Of a DNA stretch of 64,000 nucleotides, positions 9,308 to 15,550 are shown piece by piece. Every line of letters begins with the position of its first letter. The stretch's first letter is position 1. Under the pieces are notes generated by a model. It was not told where the DNA came from, did not search any database, and was given only the letters and a program-made list of their open reading frames with translations. The stretch comes from an uncultured Oscillospiraceae bacterium (lineage in GTDB: Bacteria > Bacillota > Clostridia > Oscillospirales > Oscillospiraceae). The translations under genes and the position numbers were made by a program. The stretch spans positions 62,001-126,000 of the forward strand of contig CANRFC010000003.1 in assembly GCA_947629795.1 (NCBI GenBank). The letters are read 5' to 3'.

Positions 9308-9847
9308 TTAAAAATATGACAGCACGTTCTCCACGATCTCCCCCACAGCCTGGAAAAATCCCTTGGCGGCGGGCTCCCCGTTGTCATAGACCACCACGCT
9401 GTCGGGCTCGGTGAGGTCCACATAGACCATCTGGGCGGCCTGGGGCCGGGACATGGACCCGTCGGCGGTGACGCTCTGCTCGATGGCCGCCAGGTCATAG
9501 GCCTGTTCGTACCGGGCCCGGAGGGTGGCCTCCTCGCTCTTGAGCTCCACCATCTGGTTCTCCAGGGTCACCAGCTCGGTGGAGATGGAGGCCAGGCGGA
9601 CATAGCTCATCAGGATGAGCACCGCCAGCACCGCCACGGCGGCAAAGCCGCACACGGCGAAGGGCGCCACCTTGCCCGCCTCCCGGACCTGGACCTTGGG
9701 ACGGACCACCTCGTCGGCTCTGGGCCGCTGGTAGACCCGTTCCCGGACGGGCTCGTCGGGCTCCAGCACCCGCACGGCGGAGCCGTCGTAGGCATAGCTC
9801 AGGTTGCGGTAGGGGTCGTATCTTTTTTTGTGGGCGGCTTGAGCCAT
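9308..9847 (-). CDS. FtsL-like septum protein
   Basis: Short bitopic protein of 179 residues: about 60 cytoplasmic residues, one membrane helix at about 62-84, then a heptad-like stretch (STELVTLENQMVELKSEEA) expected to form the coiled coil of FtsL/DivIC proteins, and a tail of about 70 residues. These proteins are too diverged for identification by sequence alone; the call comes from topology and from its place between rsmH and the class B PBP, where ftsL always lies. The ATG at 9847 is preceded by GGAGTTGAGAGGT; a longer frame upstream overlaps rsmH and is not supported. Confidence 0.82.
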   Translation of the reverse strand: MAQAAHKKRYDPYRNLSYAYDGSAVRVLEPDEPVRERVYQRPRADEVVRPKVQVREAGKVAPFAVCGFAAVAVLAVLILMSYVRLASISTELVTLENQMVELKSEEATLRARYEQAYDLAAIEQSVTADGSMSRPQAAQMVYVDLTEPDSVVVYDNGEPAAKGFFQAVGEIVENVLSYF

Positions 9848-9879
9848 ACCTCTCAACTCCGTTCGGGAAAAATCGGGTG

Positions 9880-10809
9880 TTACACTCTCTCTGCCACCCG
9901 CAGCTTGGCGCTGCGGGCGCGGGGGTTTTCGGCCAGCTCCTCCTCCGAGGGGAGGATGGGCTTCCGGGTGACCATGCGAAGGGTGGGCTTCTTCCCGCAC
10001 ACACATACGGGGAAGTCCGGGGGACAGGTGCAGCCCTTGGCGGCCTGGGCCATGTCCCGCTTGATGATCCGGTCCTCCAGGGAATGGAAGGTGATCACCG
10101 CCAGCCTTCCCCCCTTGGCAAGCCGGGGCACAGCCTGTCCCACAATGCGCTCCACGGCCCCCAGCTCATCGTTCACGGCGATGCGGATGGCCTGAAAGCT
10201 GCGCTTGGCGGGGTGCTGCTTCTCCCGCAGGGCGGCGGCGGGCATGGCCGAGCGGATGACCTCCACCAGCTGGAAGGTGGTCTCCACAGGCGCCTCCTCC
10301 CGGCGGCGGCAGATGGCGGCGGAGATGGCGGGGGCGTAGCGCTCCTCGCCGTAGTCATAGAGGATCCGCTTGAGCTCCTCCCGGCTCCACCCATTCACCA
10401 CCTCGGCGGCAGTGAGGGCCTGGGTCCGGTCCATGCGCATATCCAGGGGGGCGTCGTGCATGTAGGAAAAGCCCCGCTCGGGGTCGTCCAGCTGGGGGGA
10501 GGAGACCCCCAGGTCGAAGAGCATCCCGTCCAGGCGCTCCCCCTCCGGCAAAAGCTCGTCCAGATCCTCAAAGTTGCCGTGGAGGAAGGTGACCTTGTCC
10601 AGAAAGGGGGCAAAGCGCTCCCTCCCGGCGTCGATGGCGGCCTGGTCCCGGTCCACGCAGTAGAGGCGGCCGGTGGTGAGCTGCCGGACGATCTCCGCGG
10701 AGTGCCCGCCCCGGCCGAAGGTCCCGTCCAGGTAGACCCCGTCGGGCCGGATCTCCAGGGCGTTCAGGCACTCCCGGAGCAGCACCGGGCGGTGAGAAAA
10801 AGAATCCAT
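9880..10809 (-). CDS. rsmH: 16S rRNA (cytosine1402-N4)-methyltransferase RsmH
   Basis: SAM-dependent methyltransferase of 309 residues, formerly MraW, acting on C1402 in the 30S decoding centre. The SAM loop is GTFGRGGHS at residues 28-36, followed by DRD and LFDLGVSSPQLD motifs typical of the family. A GGGAGAG site precedes the ATG. It is the second gene of the dcw operon and starts 114 bp after mraZ, the gap being filled by a palindromic element. Confidence 0.96.
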   Translation of the reverse strand: MDSFSHRPVLLRECLNALEIRPDGVYLDGTFGRGGHSAEIVRQLTTGRLYCVDRDQAAIDAGRERFAPFLDKVTFLHGNFEDLDELLPEGERLDGMLFDLGVSSPQLDDPERGFSYMHDAPLDMRMDRTQALTAAEVVNGWSREELKRILYDYGEERYAPAISAAICRRREEAPVETTFQLVEVIRSAMPAAALREKQHPAKRSFQAIRIAVNDELGAVERIVGQAVPRLAKGGRLAVITFHSLEDRIIKRDMAQAAKGCTCPPDFPVCVCGKKPTLRMVTRKPILPSEEELAENPRARSAKLRVAERV

Positions 10810-10878
10810 AGCTCTCTCCCAAAACGGCGTTTTCGTTACCGGGCCGGCTCTGGAAGGTTTGCCGTTGGCCGGTGGCGG

Positions 10879-10922
10879 AATGGAAGTTCTTTCTGCCTAC
10901 TCTTTCTTTCAAGAAAGAGTAG
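10879..10922 (-). repeat. Single palindromic element directly behind mraZ
   Basis: In mraZ sense orientation the stop codon TAA is followed at once by a hairpin with 12-base arms CTACTCTTTCTT and AAGAAAGAGTAG, then GCAGAAAGAACTTCCAT. This is the same design as the units behind murE and the element behind serA. Confidence 0.85.
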
Positions 10923-10923
10923 G

Positions 10924-11340
10924 TTAGAAACCCAGGGCCTCCATGCAGGCGGACATCTTCTCGGGAGTCATCTCTTCCTCCTCCTGGGCGTTCCAGGTCT
11001 CGGCGGACCAGATCTCGGCCCGGTCGTTGACCCCGATGATCACCACGTCCTTGTCCAGGTTGGCGTACTTCCGGAGCTTCTGGGGCACCACGATGCGCCC
11101 CTGGGAATCCAGCTCGCACTTGCTGGCGTTGGCGAACAGGGGCCGCATGGCCTTGGACTGGCTCATGGGCAGGGAGGCGAACTTCTCGGTGAAGCGGTCC
11201 CAGGTGGACTGGGGATAGATGGCCAGGCAGGCGTCCACGCCCATGGCCAGGTAGAAGGACACGCCCAGCTCCTCCCGGAGCTTCGCGGGGATGAACAATC
11301 TCCCTTTTGCGTCGATACCATGCTCATAGGTACCGGTCAT
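10924..11340 (-). CDS. mraZ: Transcriptional regulator MraZ
   Basis: First gene of the dcw operon. The 138-residue product has two tandem SpoVT/AbrB-like half-domains, each with the DxKGRLxIPxKLR-type signature (residues 11-22 and 81-94), and by family forms a ring-shaped DNA-binding oligomer that represses its own operon. GGAGGGGAGGGG precedes the ATG. Two 10-bp-spaced GTGGAG boxes lie between its promoter and the start codon, fitting autoregulation. Confidence 0.95.
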   Translation of the reverse strand: MTGTYEHGIDAKGRLFIPAKLREELGVSFYLAMGVDACLAIYPQSTWDRFTEKFASLPMSQSKAMRPLFANASKCELDSQGRIVVPQKLRKYANLDKDVVIIGVNDRAEIWSAETWNAQEEEEMTPEKMSACMEALGF

Positions 11341-11380
11341 GTCCTTCCCCTCCCCTCCTGTGGGTTTTGGTGGTAAAATG

Positions 11381-11396
11381 CTCCACTTTCCTCCAC
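11381..11396 (-). promoter_or_regulatory. Predicted MraZ operator (two GTGGAG boxes, 10 bp apart)
   Basis: On the minus strand AGTGGAGGAAAGTGGAG contains two copies of GTGGAG exactly one helical turn apart, just downstream of the mraZ -10 box; a weaker GTGAG lies a further nine bases upstream. MraZ is known to bind short G-rich direct repeats with helical phasing before mraZ. Confidence 0.6.
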
Positions 11397-11405
11397 TATG
11401 CTCAC

Positions 11406-11434
11406 AGTATAACGGCTCCCGCCGGAAATTGCAA
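11406..11434 (-). promoter_or_regulatory. Promoter of the dcw operon (mraZ)
   Basis: TTGCAA (11429-11434) and TATACT (11406-11411) are separated by 17 bp on the minus strand, 66 bp before the mraZ ATG. Confidence 0.7.
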
Positions 11435-11497
11435 GAGGGATTGTCATTTTTTTCTGAAATTTTTTGAATTTTTTTGTGGGGTAAAGCCTGGATTTTC

Positions 11498-11523
11498 CTG
11501 AAAAAATCCCATGATTTTTTCAG
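11498..11523. other. Perfect AT-rich hairpin in the mraZ upstream region
   Basis: Arms CTGAAAAAATC and GATTTTTTCAG (11 bases each, perfect) surround CCAT. No gene lies within 100 bp. It could be a cruciform, an operator or an RNA hairpin in a longer mraZ transcript. Confidence 0.6.
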
Positions 11524-11582
11524 TTTGTAACCCTTTTGAAACCTCAAAAACACATTTTACGGTAAGGTTTTCCCCTTTACAA

Positions 11583-11598
11583 ACACAATATCTTGTGT
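11583..11598. promoter_or_regulatory. NrdR-box-like palindrome
   Basis: ACACAATATCTTGTGT is a 16-bp palindrome of the form recognised by the ribonucleotide reductase repressor NrdR, and the symmetry extends to CAAACACAA/TTGTGTTTG. On the minus strand it borders a possible second mraZ promoter, TTGTAA-N17-TAAAAT (about 11549-11577). NrdR sites normally come in pairs; no second copy was seen, which lowers confidence. Confidence 0.4.
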
Positions 11599-11610
11599 TT
11601 GCCAAATTTT

Positions 11611-11655
11611 TCCACGAAAAAAGCAGAAAAGGACCCGCCCCCTTCCGGGGGCGGG
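11611..11655 (-). terminator. Terminator candidate downstream of the coaD operon
   Basis: A 9-bp GC stem CCCGCCCCC/GGGGGCGGG with a 4-base loop (11634-11655), followed on the minus strand by CCTTTTCTGCTTTTTT. It lies beyond the tandem repeat and before the mraZ upstream region. Confidence 0.7.
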
Positions 11656-11853
11656 CCCTCTGTGTCTGCCCGTCCTTTCGGTCCCTTCCCTTCCGGGGGG
11701 AGCCGCTCTTTCCGTTCCTTCGGCCCCGCCCCCTCAGGGGGAGCTGTTCTTTCCGTTCCTTCGGCCCCGTCCCTTCCGGGGGGAGCTGTTCTTTCCGTTC
11801 CTTCAGCCCCGCCCCTCAGGGGAGCCGTTCCGTCTGCCCTTTCGACCCTCCCC
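11643..11853. repeat. Imperfect tandem repeat of about 40-48 bp, five units
   Basis: Units start near 11643, 11691, 11734, 11774 and 11816 (spacing 48, 43, 40, 42, then a partial edge at 11854). Each begins with TTCCGGGG or TCAGGGG and carries CTTTCCGTTCCTTCGGCCCC. The GC-rich edges CCCC..GGGG can pair, so the array is a row of potential hairpins in the 3' region after the coiled-coil gene. No function is known to me. Confidence 0.8.
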
Positions 11854-11884
11854 TTCCGGAGGTGGGCCTGGCCGGCTGTCGGGA

Positions 11885-12394
11885 TCAGTTCTGCTCCTCG
11901 GCCTCGGCGTCGAACATGGGGCCCTGGGGCTGGCCCATGCCGGCGGCGGCAGCCCGGAAGCGGCTGCGGGACTTCTTGATCTCGTCATAGGCCTCGGCCA
12001 CCGCCTCCTCGGTGCGGCGCAGAGCGTCCTCGCAGTAGACGTTGGCCGCCTTCTTCAACTCTCTGGAGCGGTCCTCGGCCTGGCGGACCACCTCGGCGCT
12101 CTTCTGCTTGGCCTGGGAGAGCAGCTCGTCCTCGGCCAGCATCTGCTTGGCCTTCTCCTCGGCCTGCTGGACGATGAGCTCCCCCTCCCGCTTGGCCGAG
12201 GCGATGTAGTCGGCCCGGGCGGCCAGGAGCTTCTTGGCCTCGGCCAGCTCCACGGGGAAGGCGGCGCGGATCTCGTCGATGAGGTCCAACGCCTGGTCCC
12301 GCTCCAGCATGCACTTGTCCGAGGAGAGGGGGACATTCTTCGCCTCGTCGATCATGGTAAAGAGTTGGTCCAAAAGTTCATTCACACTGGCCAT
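11885..12394 (-). CDS. Coiled-coil protein of unknown function
   Basis: 169-residue soluble protein with no membrane segment. Residues 50-140 are rich in A, E, K, Q and R in heptad-like order (for example KREGELIVQQAEEKAKQML), predicting a long coiled coil; the tail is acidic and Gly/Pro-rich. I cannot assign a function: DivIVA-like or ATP-synthase-b-like descriptions are often given to such proteins on low complexity alone. The start codon overlaps the coaD stop by one base (TAATG), so it is translationally coupled to coaD. Confidence 0.8.
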   Translation of the reverse strand: MASVNELLDQLFTMIDEAKNVPLSSDKCMLERDQALDLIDEIRAAFPVELAEAKKLLAARADYIASAKREGELIVQQAEEKAKQMLAEDELLSQAKQKSAEVVRQAEDRSRELKKAANVYCEDALRRTEEAVAEAYDEIKKSRSRFRAAAAGMGQPQGPMFDAEAEEQN

Positions 12395-12891
12395 TACGGT
12401 TTCCTCCTGGTTTTCATTTTGTCGTTCACATCCTGGATGATCTCCCGGGGCACGAAGTCGCTGAGGTCGGCGCCGTAGGAGGCCATCTCCTTGACCACGC
12501 TGGAGCTGACATAGGTATACTTGGTGCTGGAGGGGAGAAACATGGTGTCCAGCCTGGGGTTGAGCTTCCGGTTGATGAGGGCCATCTGGAGCTCCTTTTC
12601 ATAGTCGGACACCGCCCGCAGGCCCTTGACCAGGGTGCAGGCCCGCTTTTCCCGGGCGTACTCGGCCACCAGCTGGCTGGACATGTCCACCTCCACGTTG
12701 GGCAGCCGGGAGACCACCTTGCGGATGAGCTCCACCCGCTCCTGGGGGGTGAACAGGCCGGAATTGACCTTTTCGGCGTTGACCATGACGCAGACGATGA
12801 GCTTGTCAAAGCAGGCCGCCGCCCGTTTGATCACGTTGAGATGGCCCAGGGTGATGGGGTCGAAACTGCCGGGGTAGATGGCGATTTTCAC
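12394..12891 (-). CDS. coaD: Phosphopantetheine adenylyltransferase CoaD
   Basis: Penultimate step of coenzyme A synthesis: 4'-phosphopantetheine plus ATP to dephospho-CoA. The 165-residue product has the nucleotidyltransferase signature GSFDPITLGH at residues 8-17 and the second ATP-binding motif SSSVVKEM near residue 130. It lies 12 bp behind rsmD, the classic rsmD-coaD pair of Firmicutes, and overlaps the coiled-coil gene by one base. Confidence 0.96.
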   Translation of the reverse strand: MKIAIYPGSFDPITLGHLNVIKRAAACFDKLIVCVMVNAEKVNSGLFTPQERVELIRKVVSRLPNVEVDMSSQLVAEYAREKRACTLVKGLRAVSDYEKELQMALINRKLNPRLDTMFLPSSTKYTYVSSSVVKEMASYGADLSDFVPREIIQDVNDKMKTRRKP

Positions 12892-12903
12892 GCTCTCACG
12901 TCC

Positions 12904-13446
12904 TTATTTTCTGACGTAGAGGGTCAGCTTGATCTTGCCGTAGCGGTACTCCCGGCCCTTCTCATAGGGCGCGGGGAGGTCGGGAAGGACCTTTTCCGCC
13001 CGGCTTTCGCAGACAATTATACCATTTTCGGTCATAATGTCAATCTCGGCCATGCGAAAAAGTGCTTTTTCCAGCAGCTCCGTATCGTAGGGCGGGTCCA
13101 GGAAGGCCAGGCCGAACCTCTCCCGGCAGGAGGACAGGAAGCTCAGGGCGTCGGCCTGGACCAGCCGGGCGGCGTTGGAAAAGCCGGTGGTCTCCAGATT
13201 CTCGGCCACCACCTTGGCGGCGGCGCGGCTCTGGTCCACAAAGGCGCACTTCTCCGCCCCCCGGGAGAGGGCCTCGATGCCCAGCTGCCCGGTACCGGCG
13301 AAGAGGTCCAGCACCTTGCGGCCCTCCACATCGAACTGGACGATGTTGAAGATGGACTCCTTGACCTTGTCGGTGGTGGGCCGGGTGTCCAGCCCCGGCA
13401 AATCCCTGAGCTTCCGGCCCCTGGCCGTTCCCGTGATGACCCGCAT
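12904..13446 (-). CDS. rsmD: 16S rRNA (guanine966-N2)-methyltransferase RsmD
   Basis: 180-residue Rossmann-fold methyltransferase modifying G966 of 16S rRNA. The SAM motif LDLFAGTGQLGIEALSRGA and the catalytic DPPY motif (about residue 122) are intact. A GAGAGGAAG site precedes the ATG. It follows the P-loop kinase gene after 29 bp. Confidence 0.95.
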   Translation of the reverse strand: MRVITGTARGRKLRDLPGLDTRPTTDKVKESIFNIVQFDVEGRKVLDLFAGTGQLGIEALSRGAEKCAFVDQSRAAAKVVAENLETTGFSNAARLVQADALSFLSSCRERFGLAFLDPPYDTELLEKALFRMAEIDIMTENGIIVCESRAEKVLPDLPAPYEKGREYRYGKIKLTLYVRK

Positions 13447-13475
13447 AGGTTCTCTTCCTCTCTTTATTGCAAAAG

Positions 13476-13991
13476 TTACACTTCAAATTCCACACGGTAT
13501 TCCCCGTCGATGAGCAGATAGTCTGCCCCGTGCTTTTTGCACCCCTCCAGGGTCCTGGCGTTGTCCCGCAGCACAGACTCCAGGGTGCAGTCCCCATCGT
13601 CCCGCCTTCGCTCCGCCGCGTTGGCATACCCCTTGATGTCCTCAAAATGCGAGCGGATATATTCTCCGCTCATGACCAGGCAGACATACCGGATCTGCCG
13701 CCGCTCCTCCTCGGTGAAATCCGCCTGCCAGTCAAAGGGGATATAGCATCCCTCCACGATCAGGTTTTGCCCATTTTCCATGGCAGTCCTGACCATTTCC
13801 CGCACGATGGGCCAGAGATATGCCGTCAGGGGCTCATCGCCGCTCGTGGGTGTCAGGTCGGTGCTGCCGCTGCGGATCAGTCCCATCTTCAAGTGGTCCA
13901 TGGACAGATAGGTGATCTTGTATTTTTCAAGCAGCCGCTGCGCCAGGCAGGTCTTGCCTGTATGGGACGCACCGCCGATGAGGATGATCAT
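13476..13991 (-). CDS. Small P-loop kinase/ATPase, substrate unknown
   Basis: 171-residue protein with a Walker A loop at the N-terminus (GGASHTGKT, residues 6-14) and an LSMDHL motif of the kind seen in adenylylsulfate, 2-phosphoglycerate or nucleoside kinases. The ATG at 13991 has AGGTGAG just upstream. Codon third positions are less GC-rich than in neighbours, a possible sign of transfer. It may be cotranscribed with rsmD. Function cannot be inferred further. Confidence 0.8.
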   Translation of the reverse strand: MIILIGGASHTGKTCLAQRLLEKYKITYLSMDHLKMGLIRSGSTDLTPTSGDEPLTAYLWPIVREMVRTAMENGQNLIVEGCYIPFDWQADFTEEERRQIRYVCLVMSGEYIRSHFEDIKGYANAAERRRDDGDCTLESVLRDNARTLEGCKKHGADYLLIDGEYRVEFEV

Positions 13992-14092
13992 GCTTCTCAC
14001 CTGCCGATGAAAGGATGGACGCCCCCAGGGACGGCGCGGGGAGCGCAAGCTGGCAAGGATGCTCCCCCCATCCCTCCGGCGGGGACCAGGCG

Positions 14093-14656
14093 CTATATCC
14101 CATATACCAGTATACCCAGAAGGGCCGACAGTACAATGAGGGCTATGGGCGAGACGGCTCTCTTCCCCGCCCACTTCCCGCCGGCCAGCACTGCCAGCAG
14201 GACGCCTGTGATGAGGGCGGCCCGGACGTCGAGCCCCGCGCCCTCCGGCCCCGGGAGGCAGCCGCCCGCCGCCATATACACACCGGTGGCCAGGACGATC
14301 CCCACCATACAGGGCTTCACCCCCCGCAAGGCGGCCTGGACGTATTGGTTCTTCAGGGCCGTCTTCAAAAGGACGGTGACCAGCAGGATGACCAGGAAGG
14401 AGGGGAGCACCACCGCCAGGGTGGCGAGGACGGCCCCGGGGAGCCCTCCCTGGCTGCTCCCCACGTAGGTGGCCAGATTGACCATGATGGGCCCGGGGGT
14501 GGACTCGCTCACCGCGATCATGTAGGCCAGGGTCTCCTCGGTCAGCCAGCCGTGGGAGAGCACCACGTCCCGGATGAGGGGGATGGCCCCGTAGGCGCCG
14601 CCGAAGGCGAAGCAGCCCACCCGGAGAAAACCCAGGAACAGGTCCAGGAAGATCAT
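14093..14656 (-). CDS. chrA: Chromate transporter family protein, second half of a pair
   Basis: 187-residue polytopic protein with one CHR domain: FxRVGCFAFGGAYGAIP near the N-terminus and STPGPIMVN after it. Short CHR proteins work as pairs equal to one two-domain ChrA, probably as exporters of chromate or related anions; the physiological substrate in gut bacteria is unknown. Its ATG overlaps the stop of the preceding gene (ATGA). Confidence 0.88.
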   Translation of the reverse strand: MIFLDLFLGFLRVGCFAFGGAYGAIPLIRDVVLSHGWLTEETLAYMIAVSESTPGPIMVNLATYVGSSQGGLPGAVLATLAVVLPSFLVILLVTVLLKTALKNQYVQAALRGVKPCMVGIVLATGVYMAAGGCLPGPEGAGLDVRAALITGVLLAVLAGGKWAGKRAVSPIALIVLSALLGILVYGI

Positions 14657-15240
14657 CTGCCGCCGCCCCCCTTCCCCTCCGGCGCCCCCTTGACCAGAAA
14701 GAGGGCCAGGCTCACCGCTCCCGCCGCCAGCATCAGGCTGATGGAGGAAAAGCCCCAGGAGAAAATGTCGGTGAGGAGCATGAGTACAAAGCCGCAGGCC
14801 ATGATCCCCAGGGGCAAGGGCTTTTTCTTCATCTTCCTGAGCATGGTGACCCCGGCGTCCAGGATCAGCAGCCCCACGGCCAGCTTGATGCCCCGGAAGG
14901 CGTGGGCGATGACGGGGAGGGCCAGGAAATCGTCCAGGAACAGGGAGATGAGGTAGATGACCAGGAAGGAGGGGAGCACGATGCCCGCCGTGGCGGCCAG
15001 GGCCCCGGCCAGCCCCGCCTGCCGGTAACCCACGAAGGTGGCGCAGTTGATGGCGATGGGCCCGGGGGTGGACTCGGCGATGACCGTGATGTCCATCATC
15101 TCGTCGTGGGTGATCCACCCCTTCTTCTCCACGCAGACGTCCTCCATCATGGCGATCATGGCGTATCCCCCGCCGAAGGTGAACAGCCCGACCTTCATGA
15201 AGGTCAGGAGCAGGTCCGGTATGGGGCGGCTCTCGCGCAT
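14653..15240 (-). CDS. chrA: Chromate transporter family protein, first half of a pair
   Basis: 195-residue single-domain CHR protein: FMKVGLFTFGGGYAMI at about residues 14-29 and STPGPIAIN at about 63-71, followed by hydrophobic helices. The ATG at 15240 has AAGGGGG upstream; the open frame extends into the parS-containing spacer without a ribosome binding site. The two halves differ clearly, so the pair is not a recent duplication. Confidence 0.88.
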   Translation of the reverse strand: MRESRPIPDLLLTFMKVGLFTFGGGYAMIAMMEDVCVEKKGWITHDEMMDITVIAESTPGPIAINCATFVGYRQAGLAGALAATAGIVLPSFLVIYLISLFLDDFLALPVIAHAFRGIKLAVGLLILDAGVTMLRKMKKKPLPLGIMACGFVLMLLTDIFSWGFSSISLMLAAGAVSLALFLVKGAPEGKGGGGR

Positions 15241-15550
15241 TGGTCTTCCCCCTTGGCTTCGGGCGGTCCCCTGTGCTGTCCCGGAAAAAGTGGGCAGCGG
15301 CGGGCTCTCCCGGCGATTTTTCGGTGGATTTCGTACGGATGTTCCACGTGGAACAGAGCGGATCTCGTACAACTATGGGAAGGGGGCAGGAGAGGGGAAA
15401 GGGGAAAAATGTACGGAGTTGTACGTCTTTCCAGGTTTTTTCCCGGTCTCTACCCCCGTGGTTTGGAACTCCACTGCCCAGGTTTGGGACTGGACGGCCC
15501 GGTTTTGGGATCTTACAAAATTTTGGATGCCCGAAGGAGCCCCCAGAGGG
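15241..15550. other. 310-bp gene-free spacer between uvrC and chrA
   Basis: Holds the parS-like palindrome and several GTAC-containing words (TCGTACGGA, TCGTACAAC, TGTACGGAGTTGTACG around 15330-15430). No convincing gene, promoter or terminator was seen apart from a weak hairpin near the uvrC stop. Confidence 0.6.
15340..15355. other. parS-like centromere site
   Basis: TGTTCCACGTGGAACA is a perfect 16-bp palindrome matching the ParB-binding consensus TGTTtCACGTGaAACA and the TGTTCCACGTGGAAC variant known in other bacteria. It is in a gene-free spacer. parS sites cluster near oriC, so the window is probably origin-proximal. Confidence 0.8.

Noticed and set aside
5285..9319. Very long open frame on the plus strand, antisense to murE and the PBP gene
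   Set aside because: High-GC genes leave open frames on the opposite strand; the translation is low-complexity Gly/His/Leu/Val without domains, while the minus-strand genes have all family motifs.
11643..11853. Possible CRISPR or leader array
   Set aside because: Units are imperfect over their full length and vary from 40 to 48 bp; no spacer/repeat alternation.
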